NCBI RefSeq assembly: GCF_003399635.1
Contig: NZ_NBXB01000027.1
Coordinates: forward strand, 62,001-126,000
Source of the DNA: Subtercola boreus
Lineage (GTDB): Bacteria > Actinomycetota > Actinomycetes > Actinomycetales > Microbacteriaceae
Length of the DNA stretch: 64,000 nucleotides
Direction of reading: 5' to 3'
Shown: positions 7,827 through 17,683 of the stretch, one piece after another
Layout of the letters: every line of letters begins with the position of its first letter
Numbering within the stretch: position 1 is the first letter of the stretch
Made by a program: the position numbers and the translations under genes
The notes under the pieces: model-generated
The model's input: the letters and a program-made list of their open reading frames with translations, nothing else
The model's database searches: none
Told to the model about the DNA's origin: nothing

Positions 7827-8755
7827 GCTCTGACCTCGCTCAGGAATTCCTCGATCGCCGCAGCGGCCTCGCGCGGCTTCTCGTAGTGCACGAGGTGGCC
7901 GACCCCTTCGAGCACGACGAGCCGCGCATCCGGAATCGCTCCCACCAGCCGCTCCTGCGCCGAGACGGGCGTGATGTCATCGCGGTCGGACGCCACCAGG
8001 AGCGTCGGCGGAGTGATCCGCGAGGCGTATTCGGAGACGTCGTTGCTCACCGAGGCCTCAAAGGCGTCGAGCACGACACGGCGGTTCGTGAAGGCGCCGA
8101 AGAATTGGTCGTGCTGGTCGTGGATCCAGCGCCGGAGACCCGCATCGCGTGTCTTCGCCATCGTGATGCTGATGAAACGGGTCACCAGCCGGAGTCGCAG
8201 CCAGGCGAAACCGGGCCGCTCGGGCAGCCACGCGCCCACCTTGTAGTAGAACACCGCGAGGCGGGTCAGGATGCCGCGGGGCCCACTCAGGGCCGGAGCC
8301 GCGATCGGGTTCACCAGCACGACGTCGTCGGCCTCGAGTCCCTCCGAGAGGGCCGCCGACACGATGATCGAGCCGAACGAGTGCCCCAGCACGACGAGAC
8401 GCGTGGTCGTGCGGTCGATCGCGAGCCGCTCCACCAGCTCGCGGAGCCACGCGCTGTAGCCGTGGATGTCGTGCCTCACCCCGAGCGCGCCGTTCACGTC
8501 GAGCGGGGTCGAGATGCCGAACCCGGGCAGGTCGGCGAGCACCGAGCGGTACGTGGGGAACTGCGCTACGAGGGGCTCCAGGCCGTGGTGGTCACCGCGG
8601 AAACCGTGCACCATGACGACGGCGGTGTCGGCGACGGTGTCGGTATCTGAGGGGCCGTAGCTCCAGAGCTCGGTGGTACCGCCGAGGATGTCGACGCTCT
8701 GCCGGGTCACCGGAATCGCGTCGAGCTGGCGGGCGTAGGGAGAGGGCGGAATCAT
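7823..8755 (-). CDS. Alpha/beta-fold hydrolase
   Basis: 310 aa. Oxyanion-hole motif MVHGFRGDHHG, nucleophile elbow GHSFGS, a late Asp in ASDRDDITPVS and catalytic His in GVGHLVHYEKP. There is no export signal. The frame is open further upstream, but ATG 8755 (MIPPSPYARQL) is preceded by TAGACT and 7 nt, the leaderless arrangement, so I start there. It shares an ATGA overlap with the downstream glycosyltransferase, suggesting a two-gene operon; a linked role in envelope glycolipid processing is possible but unproven. Confidence 0.83.
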   Translation of the reverse strand: MIPPSPYARQLDAIPVTRQSVDILGGTTELWSYGPSDTDTVADTAVVMVHGFRGDHHGLEPLVAQFPTYRSVLADLPGFGISTPLDVNGALGVRHDIHGYSAWLRELVERLAIDRTTTRLVVLGHSFGSIIVSAALSEGLEADDVVLVNPIAAPALSGPRGILTRLAVFYYKVGAWLPERPGFAWLRLRLVTRFISITMAKTRDAGLRRWIHDQHDQFFGAFTNRRVVLDAFEASVSNDVSEYASRITPPTLLVASDRDDITPVSAQERLVGAIPDARLVVLEGVGHLVHYEKPREAAAAIEEFLSEVRA

Positions 8756-8762
8756 CCCCGCA

Positions 8763-8768
8763 AGTCTA
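8763..8768 (-). promoter_or_regulatory. -10 box TAGACT, leaderless geometry
   Basis: TAGACT on the minus strand, 7 nt before ATG 8755 of the alpha/beta hydrolase gene. Confidence 0.5.
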
Positions 8769-8885
8769 GGGCTGGGCATCCGGAACCCGCTGGCACGCAC
8801 GCCGAACCGCCCGCTTCGAATTCCCAGACGGACTGCACTAGCGTTGGCAGCACCCCGCTCGTTCTCGTTTCAGGGAAGGCCCTCT

Positions 8886-10604
<1,719 letters not shown>

Positions 10605-10654
10605 TTCCCTCGCGGCACGCGGCGCCCTTCCCGGGCAGTGTCGGCGGTTCGCCC

Positions 10655-10660
10655 TACGCT
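10655..10660 (+). promoter_or_regulatory. -10 box TACGCT, leaderless geometry
   Basis: TACGCT, then 6 nt (cacatt), then GTG 10667 of the exonuclease gene. Confidence 0.5.
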
Positions 10661-10666
10661 CACATT

Positions 10667-11551
10667 GTGAACTCTTTTCCGCAGTCGGTGCCCCTCGCTC
10701 TGTTCGATCTCGAACCGGCCGAGGTACTCCCGCACGGCAGGCACGCGCTGAACGATCGCCCCGCGGTTCCCCTGCACGCGGGTTCGGCTCCGGATGCCCG
10801 GGGCTCTGTCGCCTCCTCGCCGTCGCGTTCGGCGACAGCACTCCTCGCGCCTCCCCTGCCGGAGTGGCCCGCCTGGGCGCACCGCCTCGCCGTGTTCGAC
10901 CTCGAGACCACCGGCATCGACGTGGAGACCAGCCGCGTCGTCACCGCGAACGTCAGCATCATCGACCACACCGGCAACGTCGAGTCGCGCATCGACTGGA
11001 TGGCGAATCCCGGCGTACCCATCCCCGCGGGCGCCGCGGCCATCCACGGGGTCAGCACCGAGCGCGCCGTGGCTGAGGGGCGCCCCGCAGCCGACGTCGT
11101 CGCCGAGATCGTGGATGCCCTCACCGACGCCCTCGACCAGGGCCTCTCCCTGGTGATCTACAACGCGCCCTACGATCTGACGCTCCTCGACCGCGAGGCC
11201 CGACGCCACGGCATCACTCCCCTGCGGGAGCCGCTCCCGGTGGTCGACCCTCTCGTGATCGACAAGGCGCTCGACCGTTACCGCAAAGGCAAGCGCACGC
11301 TCGAGGCCACCGCGACCTTCTATGAGGTCGAACTGCTCGACGCGCACGACGCCGGGGCCGACGCCATCGCGGCCGGCCGTGTCGCGCAGTCGCTCGCCAG
11401 CCGCTACGCGGTCGAACTCGAGATGACTCAGCAGCAGCTCCACCACTCGCAGGCCGGCTGGTTCGCCGAGCAGGCCACCAGCTTCCAGGACTACATGCGT
11501 CGCACCAAGGACCCCGACTTCACAGCCCGCACGGCCTGGCCCCTGGGCTAA
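10667..11551 (+). CDS. DnaQ-like (DEDDh) 3'-5' exonuclease domain protein
   Basis: 294 aa. The first ~70 residues are low-complexity and unrecognised; the exonuclease domain then starts with Exo I VFDLETTGID (catalytic Asp/Glu), followed by Exo II-like VIYNAPYDLTLL and Exo III around LDAHDAGADAIAAGRVA with its His and Asp. It probably degrades or proofreads 3' DNA ends; it is not the DnaQ subunit itself by context. The GTG start follows a TACGCT -10 box by 6 nt. The 3' end of the gene merges into a 28-bp tandem repeat: the stop codon lies in a degenerate repeat unit. Confidence 0.85.
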   Translation: MNSFPQSVPLALFDLEPAEVLPHGRHALNDRPAVPLHAGSAPDARGSVASSPSRSATALLAPPLPEWPAWAHRLAVFDLETTGIDVETSRVVTANVSIIDHTGNVESRIDWMANPGVPIPAGAAAIHGVSTERAVAEGRPAADVVAEIVDALTDALDQGLSLVIYNAPYDLTLLDREARRHGITPLREPLPVVDPLVIDKALDRYRKGKRTLEATATFYEVELLDAHDAGADAIAAGRVAQSLASRYAVELEMTQQQLHHSQAGWFAEQATSFQDYMRRTKDPDFTARTAWPLG

Positions 11552-11553
11552 TT

Positions 11554-11720
11554 TGTGGGCATTGCGGCCCCTTGGTTAGTCTGTGGGCATTGCGGCCCCT
11601 GGGTTAGTCTGTGGGCCTTGCGGCCCTCGGGTTAGCCTGCGGGCCTTGCGGCCCCAGGTTAGTCTGCGGGACTTGCGGCCCCTGGCGGGAGCGGTCGGCC
11701 CATGCGGCCCCAGGGCTGGT
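11554..11720. repeat. 28-bp tandem repeat, about six units
   Basis: Units begin at 11554, 11582, 11610, 11638, 11665 and, degenerate, 11695 (28, 28, 28, 27, 30 bp apart). A unit reads roughly TGTGGGCNTTGCGGCCCC followed by TGGGTTAGTC. Each contains GGGC-NTTGC-GGCCC; in units 3 and 4 this is a perfect 5-bp hairpin (GGGCC-TTGC-GGCCC). There are no unique spacers, so it is not a CRISPR. It starts 2 bp after the exonuclease stop. Confidence 0.88.
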
Positions 11721-11885
11721 CTGCGCGCCTCCGCTCGGAGGGGCATCGCGCAACGGACGGCGCTCGACCAAACCTCTGCACTATGGCGTTCGGATGTCGG
11801 CAGGGCCGCCGATTGCGCGATCGACGACGGTACGTGCCGGGCTGGACGTGGGGTTCGGGTCTCGCCGGGCGGCGGAGCGTGAGCG
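11721..11885. other. Intergenic stretch without a recognisable gene
   Basis: Together with the tandem repeat this makes 347 bp between the exonuclease stop and the lipoprotein start. I see no coding signal here: the frames that remain open repeat no known family. It ends at the -10 box of the lipoprotein gene. Confidence 0.6.
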
Positions 11886-11891
11886 TAGACT
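11886..11891 (+). promoter_or_regulatory. -10 box TAGACT, leaderless geometry
   Basis: TAGACT, then 7 nt, then ATG 11899 of the small lipoprotein gene. Confidence 0.5.
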
Positions 11892-11898
11892 CGCCCGC

Positions 11899-12120
11899 AT
11901 GAAGCGCACCGCGATCATCCTGGCGGCTGCGGCAGTCCTCGCCGTGCTGACCGCGTGCGGGTCGGGGGCCGGCTACAGCACCCCATCGACGGGCGGCGTT
12001 ACGGTCGTGCCGACCAGTCCCCCGACCACCTTCCCAGCCGCGACACCTCCGCCGACCCCGGCCCCCGGCGAGCCTACTCCGGCCCCGACGACGAAGGCGA
12101 CCACTGCCCCCTCGTCCTGA
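11899..12120 (+). CDS. Small secreted lipoprotein, Pro/Thr-rich
   Basis: 73 aa. Type II signal peptide MKRTAIILAAAAVLAVLTAC with lipobox LTAC and the lipidated Cys at residue 20, followed by a Gly/Ser stretch and a Pro/Thr-rich, unstructured tail (PPTTFPAATPPPTPAPGEP). It should be tethered to the outer face of the membrane; no domain is recognisable and no function can be given. The start is fixed by the signal peptide and by TAGACT 7 nt upstream. A strong dyad follows the stop codon. Confidence 0.75.
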   Translation: MKRTAIILAAAAVLAVLTACGSGAGYSTPSTGGVTVVPTSPPTTFPAATPPPTPAPGEPTPAPTTKATTAPSS

Positions 12121-12134
12121 CCCATCCCGTCGGC

Positions 12135-12197
12135 AATCGGCTGGGGAGTTTCTGTCGCTCCGGGCCGCGGAGACCGACCGGAACTCCCGAGCCGATT
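12135..12197 (+). terminator. Long imperfect hairpin after the lipoprotein gene
   Basis: AATCGGCTGGGGAGTT (12135-12150) pairs with AACTCCCGAGCCGATT (12182-12197) at 15 of 16 positions. A smaller hairpin CTCCG-N5-CGGAG (12158-12172) sits inside the loop. There is no T-run; a terminator or RNA-stabilising role is inferred from its place just after the stop codon. Confidence 0.5.
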
Positions 12198-12230
12198 CGG
12201 AGCGTAGCGGGGAGGCGGGCGGGTACGCAG

Positions 12231-12265
12231 AAAGGGGCGGAGGCCGATGGCCACCCGCCCCTTTT
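12231..12265. terminator. Bidirectional rho-independent-like terminator
   Basis: AAAGGGGCGG (12231-12240) pairs with CCGCCCCTTT (12255-12264) around a 14-nt loop, with T-runs on both strands. It lies just past the rpmE2 stop and would end that transcript; it could also stop reading from the lipoprotein side. Confidence 0.75.
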
Positions 12266-12277
12266 AGAGGTGCAGAG

Positions 12278-12529
12278 TTACTTGCCGAAACCCTTGTAAC
12301 GGCTGTTGAACTTCTCGACGCGACCGGCGGAGTCCATGATGCGCTGCTTGCCCGTGTAGAACGGGTGCGACTCGCTCGAGATCTCAACGTCGATGACGGG
12401 GTACGTGTTGCCGTCTTCCCACTCGATCGTCTTTTGGCTCGACACCGTCGAACGGGTGAGGAAGGTTGCGCCCGAAGCCAGGTCGCGGAACACGACGGGC
12501 AGGTAGTCGGGGTGGGTCTCGGTCTTCAT
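12278..12529 (-). CDS. rpmE2: 50S ribosomal protein bL31 type B
   Basis: 83 aa, full length. It starts [17 protein letters not shown] and contains [21 protein letters not shown], the hallmark C-terminal part of L31. No CxxC or other Cys is present, so this is the zinc-independent (C-) paralogue, which in other actinobacteria replaces zinc-containing L31 when zinc is scarce and is repressed by Zur. No Zur box could be picked out with confidence. ATG 12529 has AAGGAA upstream. A clear terminator follows. Confidence 0.95.
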   Translation of the reverse strand: MKTETHPDYLPVVFRDLASGATFLTRSTVSSQKTIEWEDGNTYPVIDVEISSESHPFYTGKQRIMDSAGRVEKFNSRYKGFGK

Positions 12530-12632
12530 GAGGGATTCCTTGGTGCTGTGTCAGCGTGAGGGGGATGGGAAGAAAGATTGTGGCACGAACGCCAGCTAGA
12601 GAGTCTACCAGAACCGCAGGGGAAAAACCGGA

Positions 12633-13418
12633 TCAGCCCGCCGCGCGTGCCGCGTAGCGCCCGTCGGTCTCCGTCAGCACGATCGGCAGGCCGAATGTTG
12701 CTTCGAGGTTGGCTTCCGTCAACGCCTCCGACAGCGGGCCCGCCGCCACGATCTGCGCCTTCGACACCAGCAGCGCGTGGGTGAAGCCACGCGGGATCTC
12801 CTCCACGTGGTGCGTCACCATGACGATCGCCGGCGCGGAAGGCGCAGACGCGTAGCCGCCGAGAAGCTGCAACAGCTCTTCGCGGGCGCCGAGGTCGAGC
12901 GAGGCCGCGGGCTCGTCGAGCAGCAGCAGCTCGGGATCGGTCATCACCGAGCGGGCGATCTGCACGCGCTTCTGCTCGCCGTCGCTCAGCGAACCGAAAC
13001 GACGGTCCTCGAGGTGGTCGAGCCGCCACTCGGCCAGCACACGCTGCGCACGGCGCAGGTCGATCTCGTCGTACTGCTCGTTCCATCGCCCGGTGACCGA
13101 ATACGCAGCGGTCAGCACTACGTTCAGCACCGTCTCGTCCTGCGGGAAACGCTTCGCCATCGCCGAGGAGGCGAAGCCGACGCGGGGCCGGAGCTCGAAC
13201 ACGTCGACACGCCCCATGCGCGAATCGAGGATCTGCACGGTGCCCGTCGACGGGTGCACCATAGCCGACGCGAGGTTCAGCAGAGTGGTCTTGCCGGCGC
13301 CGTTCGGACCCAGAATGACCCAGCGCTGGTCTGCCTCGACCTTCCAGTTGATGTCGCTCAGGATGCGGTTTCCGTTGCGAACGACCGACACGTCTTCGAG
13401 GTCAAGAACTGTGGGCAT
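12633..13418 (-). CDS. ABC transporter ATP-binding protein (stand-alone ATPase)
   Basis: 261 aa. Walker A GPNGAGKTT, a variant signature LSDGEQKRV in place of LSGGQ, Walker B LLLLDEPAASLD, and an H-loop in MVTHHVEEI. It resembles the YlmA/ModF-like single-domain ATPases for which no permease is encoded alongside; the nearest neighbours here are L31B and glycogen synthase. Substrate unknown. I start at ATG 13418 (MPTVLDLEDV) rather than the upstream 13439 because TAGAGT lies 7 nt before it. Confidence 0.85.
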   Translation of the reverse strand: MPTVLDLEDVSVVRNGNRILSDINWKVEADQRWVILGPNGAGKTTLLNLASAMVHPSTGTVQILDSRMGRVDVFELRPRVGFASSAMAKRFPQDETVLNVVLTAAYSVTGRWNEQYDEIDLRRAQRVLAEWRLDHLEDRRFGSLSDGEQKRVQIARSVMTDPELLLLDEPAASLDLGAREELLQLLGGYASAPSAPAIVMVTHHVEEIPRGFTHALLVSKAQIVAAGPLSEALTEANLEATFGLPIVLTETDGRYAARAAG

Positions 13419-13425
13419 GACCACA

Positions 13426-13431
13426 ACTCTA
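13426..13431 (-). promoter_or_regulatory. -10 box TAGAGT, leaderless geometry
   Basis: TAGAGT on the minus strand, 7 nt before ATG 13418 of the ABC ATPase gene. Confidence 0.5.
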
Positions 13432-13457
13432 TCGGGCAATTCCGAGCGCGAAACCGA

Positions 13458-14639
13458 CTAGATCAGGCTGCGGTAGATCCGTTCGGTGTCTTCGGCGATC
13501 TGCTTCCAGCTGAACGTGCTCTCGGCCCGCAACCGGCCATGTGCACCCATGACCCGGGCCCGGTCGGGATCTGCGAGCACCTCGGTGAGTGTGCCGGCCA
13601 GGTCGTGTACGAAGCGTTCGGGGTCGGTCGGGCTGCCCGTTCCATCGCTTACCTGGTCGATGGGCACGAGGCGGCCGGTGACGCCGTCGTCGACGACCTC
13701 CGGGATGCCGCCGGTCGCGGTTCCGACGACCGGCAGTCCGCACGCCATCGCTTCGAGGTTGACGATGCCGAGCGGCTCGTACACCGACGGGCAGACGAAG
13801 ACGGTTCCGCTGGAGAGCACCGCAGACAGGTCGTGTTGGCTGAGGAGTTCCGGGATCCAGATCACCCCGGTGCGTTCCTTTTGCAGCGTCTGCACCAGCG
13901 ATGTCACTTCGGCCATGATCTCGGGCGTGTCAGGGGCTCCTGCGCAGAGGATCAGCTGAACATCCGGAGCCAGCTGCCGCGCAGCCCGCAGGAGGTACGG
14001 CAGGCCCTTCTGGCGGGTGATGCGGCCGACGAAGACGACGGACGGCCTCGACGTGTCGATGCCCCAGTGCTCCAGCACCGCTCGATCCTGAACCGGCTTC
14101 CACTTCTCGAGGTCGATGCCGTTGTAGACGACGCTCACGCGGTCTTCGGAGATGGACGGGTAGGAGCGCAGGATGTCGTTCCGCATGCCGTTCGACACGG
14201 CGATCACGGAATCGGCGCTCTCGAACGCGTTCTTCTCGATCCAGCTCGACAGGCGGTAGCCGCCGCCCAGCTGCTCAGCTTTCCACGGTCGGAGCGGCTC
14301 CAGCGAATGCGCGGTGACGACGTGCGGGACGCCGTGCAGCATGGATGCCAGCTGCCCGGCGGCATTCGCGTACCAGGTGTGCGAGTGCACGACATCCGCA
14401 CCTGCCACATCGTTCGCGATCTGCAGGTCGACGCCCAACGTGGTGAGCGTGGGATTCGCCCCCAGCAGCTCGGTGGGCGGGAGGTAGGAGAACACCCCAG
14501 GCTCGCTGCGAGGCTGCCCGAAGGCTCTCACCACGACCTCGATGTTCTCGCGGAGGGCCTTCACGAGCTCGGCCACGTGCACACCGGCCCCGCCATAGAC
14601 CTCGGGTGGATACTCTCGGGAAATCACGTCGACTCGCAC
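13458..14639 (-). CDS. glgA: Glycogen synthase, actinobacterial GT4 type (GlgA/GlgM)
   Basis: 393 aa, GT-B fold. The N-terminus MRVDVISREYPPEVYGGAGV with its GGAGVH loop and the C-terminal EX7E motif YEPLGIVNLEAMACGLPVV identify the actinobacterial GlgA family. In Mycobacterium tuberculosis the homologue, GlgM, makes maltose-1-phosphate from ADP-glucose and glucose-1-phosphate and lies divergent to glgC, as here. Whether this enzyme elongates glycogen or makes maltose-1-phosphate cannot be settled from sequence alone. Start GTG 14639 follows TAGGTT by 6 nt. Confidence 0.9.
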   Translation of the reverse strand: MRVDVISREYPPEVYGGAGVHVAELVKALRENIEVVVRAFGQPRSEPGVFSYLPPTELLGANPTLTTLGVDLQIANDVAGADVVHSHTWYANAAGQLASMLHGVPHVVTAHSLEPLRPWKAEQLGGGYRLSSWIEKNAFESADSVIAVSNGMRNDILRSYPSISEDRVSVVYNGIDLEKWKPVQDRAVLEHWGIDTSRPSVVFVGRITRQKGLPYLLRAARQLAPDVQLILCAGAPDTPEIMAEVTSLVQTLQKERTGVIWIPELLSQHDLSAVLSSGTVFVCPSVYEPLGIVNLEAMACGLPVVGTATGGIPEVVDDGVTGRLVPIDQVSDGTGSPTDPERFVHDLAGTLTEVLADPDRARVMGAHGRLRAESTFSWKQIAEDTERIYRSLI

Positions 14640-14645
14640 AAGCAG

Positions 14646-14651
14646 AACCTA
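14646..14651 (-). promoter_or_regulatory. -10 box TAGGTT for glgA, leaderless geometry
   Basis: TAGGTT on the minus strand, 6 nt before GTG 14639. Confidence 0.5.
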
Positions 14652-14701
14652 CTGGATAACGCGATGTGAATCGAGGCCCATGGTGTGTCTGTGTGCTGCC
14701 C

Positions 14702-14707
14702 TATAGT
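14702..14707 (+). promoter_or_regulatory. -10 box TATAGT for glgC, leaderless geometry
   Basis: TATAGT, then cgagct (6 nt), then ATG 14714. The divergent glgA -10 is only about 50 bp away, so the two promoters share a 74-bp gap. Confidence 0.6.
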
Positions 14708-14713
14708 CGAGCT

Positions 14714-15958
14714 ATGGCTGCATCAAAGAAGATCTTCGGCATCGTTCTAGCCGGTGGCGAAGGCAAGAGACTCATGCCTCTCACGGCTGACCGCGCGAAG
14801 CCCGGCGTCCCTTTCGGTGGGGGCTACCGCCTCATCGACTTCGCGCTCTCGAACCTCATCAATTCGGGACTCACGAAGATCGTGGTGCTTACGCAGTACA
14901 AATCGCACAGCCTCGACCGTCACATCTCCCAGACGTGGCGGCTCTCGGGCCTGCTCGATTCGTATGTCGCGTCAGTGCCCGCGCAGCAGCGGCTCGGCAA
15001 GCGCTGGTTCAGCGGTTCGGCCGACGCCATCCTGCAGAGTCTCAACCTGATCCGAGACGAGATGCCCGACATCGTCGTCGTCGTCGGCGCCGACCACGTC
15101 TACCGCATGGACTTCGCGCAGATGATCCAGGCGCACATCGCCTCCGGGCTGCCTGCGACGGTGGCCGCCATCCGCCAGCCGATCGAGCTCAGCGACCAGT
15201 TCGGCATCATCCAGACCCACCCTGAGAATCCCGCGCAGATCGCCGAGTTCCTCGAGAAGCCGAAGACGGCCATCGGACTGGCGGATGCCCCGCACGAGGT
15301 TCTCGCCTCGATGGGCAACTACGTGTTCAACACCGACGCCCTCATCGATGCGGTCATCCGCGACGGCGAGAAGCCCGACTCGAACCATGACATGGGCGGC
15401 GACATCATCCCGGACTTCGAGTCGCGTGGGCAGGCCGGGGTCTACGACCTCTCCCGCAACGAGGTTCCCGGGGCGACCGACCGCGACCGGTACTACTGGC
15501 GTGACGTGGGAACGATCGAGTCGTTCTACGACGCCCACCAGGACCTCATCTCGGCCCTGCCGATCTTCAACCTGTACAACAGCGAGTGGCCGATCTACAC
15601 GCAGCAGCTGAACTCGCCGCCGGCAAAGTTCGTGCGGGACGCCAAGGGCAACAGCGGAACGACGGTCGAATCGATCGTCTCCCTCGGCTGTCTGATTTCG
15701 GGCGCCCGTATCGAGCGAAGCGTGCTCGGGCCCTGGGTGACCATCGGATCGAGCGCCCTCGTGCAGGACAGTGTGCTGTTCGACCGCGTGCACATCGAGC
15801 CCGACGCCGTGATCCGTCGCGCTATTCTGGACAAGAACGTGGTTGTCGCTGCAGGGGCCATGATCGGTATCGACCACGCTCGCGATCGCGAACGTGGCTT
15901 CACGGTGACCGACACGGGCATCACCGTCGTCGGCAAGGGAGTACGCGTAGAGCCATGA
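14714..15958 (+). CDS. glgC: Glucose-1-phosphate adenylyltransferase
   Basis: 414 aa. N-terminal nucleotidyltransferase domain with [16 protein letters not shown] and [20 protein letters not shown], the substrate loop [14 protein letters not shown], and a C-terminal left-handed beta-helix region ([14 protein letters not shown]). It makes ADP-glucose from ATP and glucose-1-phosphate, feeding the divergent glgA product. The open frame starts at 14666, but ATG 14714 (MAASKKIFG) matches the family start and lies 6 nt after a TATAGT -10 box. Its stop overlaps the serB start (ATGA). Confidence 0.96.
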   Translation: MAASKKIFGIVLAGGEGKRLMPLTADRAKPGVPFGGGYRLIDFALSNLINSGLTKIVVLTQYKSHSLDRHISQTWRLSGLLDSYVASVPAQQRLGKRWFSGSADAILQSLNLIRDEMPDIVVVVGADHVYRMDFAQMIQAHIASGLPATVAAIRQPIELSDQFGIIQTHPENPAQIAEFLEKPKTAIGLADAPHEVLASMGNYVFNTDALIDAVIRDGEKPDSNHDMGGDIIPDFESRGQAGVYDLSRNEVPGATDRDRYYWRDVGTIESFYDAHQDLISALPIFNLYNSEWPIYTQQLNSPPAKFVRDAKGNSGTTVESIVSLGCLISGARIERSVLGPWVTIGSSALVQDSVLFDRVHIEPDAVIRRAILDKNVVVAAGAMIGIDHARDRERGFTVTDTGITVVGKGVRVEP

Positions 15959-16683
15959 CGAATCAGTTGCTGACTCCGGATGTCCGCACCCACCGTCAGC
16001 AGCTAATCACGTCAGACGTGGCCGCGGGTTCGCCGGCGACCCCTTCGCCGTCGTTTCTCGTGGTGCTCGACGTCGACTCGACGCTCATCGAGAACGAGGT
16101 CATCGAGATGCTGGCGGAGTGCGCCGGCAGCCTCACCCAGGTCGCGCACATCACCGAGCGGGCGATGTCGGGTGAGCTCGACTTCCAGCAGAGCCTGCGC
16201 TCGCGTGTCGCCACCCTGGCCGGGCTGCCGGTCACCTGCTTCGAAGATGTTGCGGCAGAGATCCGCGTGACGGCGGGAGTGCCCGAGCTCGTAGCGGGCC
16301 TGCACGCCGCCGGGGGCCGCATCGGTGTTGTTTCGGGCGGGTTCCACGAACTCGTCGACGACGTCGCCGTCTCGCTCGGGCTCGACCACTGGCGCGCCAA
16401 CCGGCTCGAGGTCGTCGACGGGCTGCTCACGGGCAACGTGGTCGGACCGGTCGTCGACGCCGAGGCGAAGGCGTCGGCGCTCGTCGAGTGGGCGGCGGCC
16501 TCGGGCATCCCGCTCGCCCGCACTGTCGCGGTCGGTGACGGAGCGAACGACCTCCGCATGATGCATACGGCAGGCCTCTCGGTGGCGTTCAACGCCCGCC
16601 AGGTCGTGCGCGACGCCGCGCATCTCGCGATCGACACCCGCGACCTCTCGCAACTCCTCCCCCTGCTCGGGCTCCGCGGCTAG
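15955..16683 (+). CDS. serB: Phosphoserine phosphatase
   Basis: 242 aa, HAD superfamily. Motif [11 protein letters not shown] with the nucleophile Asp, motif II in VVSGGFHE, a conserved Lys in AEAKASAL, and motif [13 protein letters not shown]. These are the SerB signatures; it hydrolyses phosphoserine in the last step of serine synthesis. The ACT domain of longer mycobacterial SerB2 is absent. The ATG overlaps the glgC stop codon, so expression is probably coupled to glgC, an unusual pairing of serine and glycogen synthesis. A four-heptamer dyad element follows. Confidence 0.92.
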   Translation: MTNQLLTPDVRTHRQQLITSDVAAGSPATPSPSFLVVLDVDSTLIENEVIEMLAECAGSLTQVAHITERAMSGELDFQQSLRSRVATLAGLPVTCFEDVAAEIRVTAGVPELVAGLHAAGGRIGVVSGGFHELVDDVAVSLGLDHWRANRLEVVDGLLTGNVVGPVVDAEAKASALVEWAAASGIPLARTVAVGDGANDLRMMHTAGLSVAFNARQVVRDAAHLAIDTRDLSQLLPLLGLRG

Positions 16684-16780
16684 CGGCCGCTCCCCTGCTC
16701 GGCCACCGCGGCTGACGCCGCCGGCCCGCTGGCCCTCCGCCCCCGCGCGCCGTGCCACCCGCAGCCAACCTCCTGCGAGA

Positions 16781-16842
16781 GTGAGACGCCCGCGCGCACG
16801 TGAGACGCGTGTGCGGGTCTCACCGACGCACAGACGTCTCAC
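16781..16842. repeat. 62-bp four-heptamer dyad element, copy 2
   Basis: GTGAGAC at 16781-16787 and 16800-16806, GTCTCAC at 16817-16823 and 16836-16842; all four share the centre 16811.5, with spacers of 12, 10 and 12 bp exactly as in copy 1 at 3261-3322. The spacer sequences are different from copy 1. It lies between the convergent stops of serB and the FabG-like gene. Confidence 0.85.
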
Positions 16843-16861
16843 GGAGACAGAGGAGCGGGCG

Positions 16862-17572
16862 TCAGTGGCCCATGCCGAGGCCGCCGTCGACGGGGATGAC
16901 CGCGCCCGAGATGTAGGCGGCGTCGTCGGATGCGAGCCAGGCCACCACGCGGGCGACCTCCGTGGCCGAAGCGAAGCGGCCCGCCGGGATCGACTTCTTG
17001 TATTCAGCCTGCAGCGCATCCGGCAGCTCGGCCGTCATCTCGGTCTCGATGAAACCGGGCGCGACCACGTTCGCCGTGATACCCCTTGAACCGAGCTCAC
17101 GCGTCACCGACCGGGCGAGACCGACGAGGCCCGCCTTCGACGCCGAGTAGTTCACCTGCCCGGCCGAGCCGTAGAGCCCCACAACGCTCGAGATCAGGAT
17201 AATGCGCCCGAACTTCGCCTTGAGCATCCCCTTCGACGCCCGCTTCACCACCCGGAATGCTCCCGTGAGGTTCGTGTCGATCACGTCGGTGAAGTCCTCC
17301 TCGCTCATCCGCAGCAGGAGTGTGTCGCGCGTCATGCCCGCATTCGCGACGACCACCTCGACGGGACCGAGTGCCGCCTCGACCTCCGTGAACGCGGTGT
17401 CGATGGTCGCAGCATCCGTCACATCGGCCCGGACGGTGAGCGAACCGGCCGGGCCCTCACCCGATCGCGCGGTGACAGCGACGCGGTGTCCCTGAGCCAC
17501 GAACTCCTCGGCGAGCGAATACCCGATTCCTCGGTTCCCGCCGGTGATCAGTACGGTTCTGGGTGTCGTCAT
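16862..17572 (-). CDS. fabG: 3-oxoacyl-ACP reductase-like short-chain dehydrogenase
   Basis: 236 aa, classical SDR. Cofactor loop TGGNRGIGYS, NAG motif VVANAGM, catalytic Ser in ISSVVGLYG, YxxxK as YSASK, and PGFIETEM. The closest pattern is FabG/MabA of the fatty-acid or mycolate elongation type, reducing beta-ketoacyl-ACP with NADPH; other FabG paralogues are common in these genomes, so the physiological substrate is uncertain. No fatty-acid genes lie alongside. The ATG at 17572 is fixed by the N-terminal strand of the Rossmann fold. Confidence 0.88.
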   Translation of the reverse strand: MTTPRTVLITGGNRGIGYSLAEEFVAQGHRVAVTARSGEGPAGSLTVRADVTDAATIDTAFTEVEAALGPVEVVVANAGMTRDTLLLRMSEEDFTDVIDTNLTGAFRVVKRASKGMLKAKFGRIILISSVVGLYGSAGQVNYSASKAGLVGLARSVTRELGSRGITANVVAPGFIETEMTAELPDALQAEYKKSIPAGRFASATEVARVVAWLASDDAAYISGAVIPVDGGLGMGH

Positions 17573-17683
17573 CGTATGTCTTTCTGTGTTCTGTCAAGCG
17601 ATGTGCCGGATGGCCGCCTACCAGCTTACGAGAGGCGCGGGAAGCGTAGTCTTAGATGATTCTCTTCCGACAGGCGGCGCACA

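Noticed and set aside
11554-11720. Regularly spaced repeats resembling a CRISPR array
   Set aside because: The 28-bp units abut directly, with no unique spacers, and no cas gene is present.
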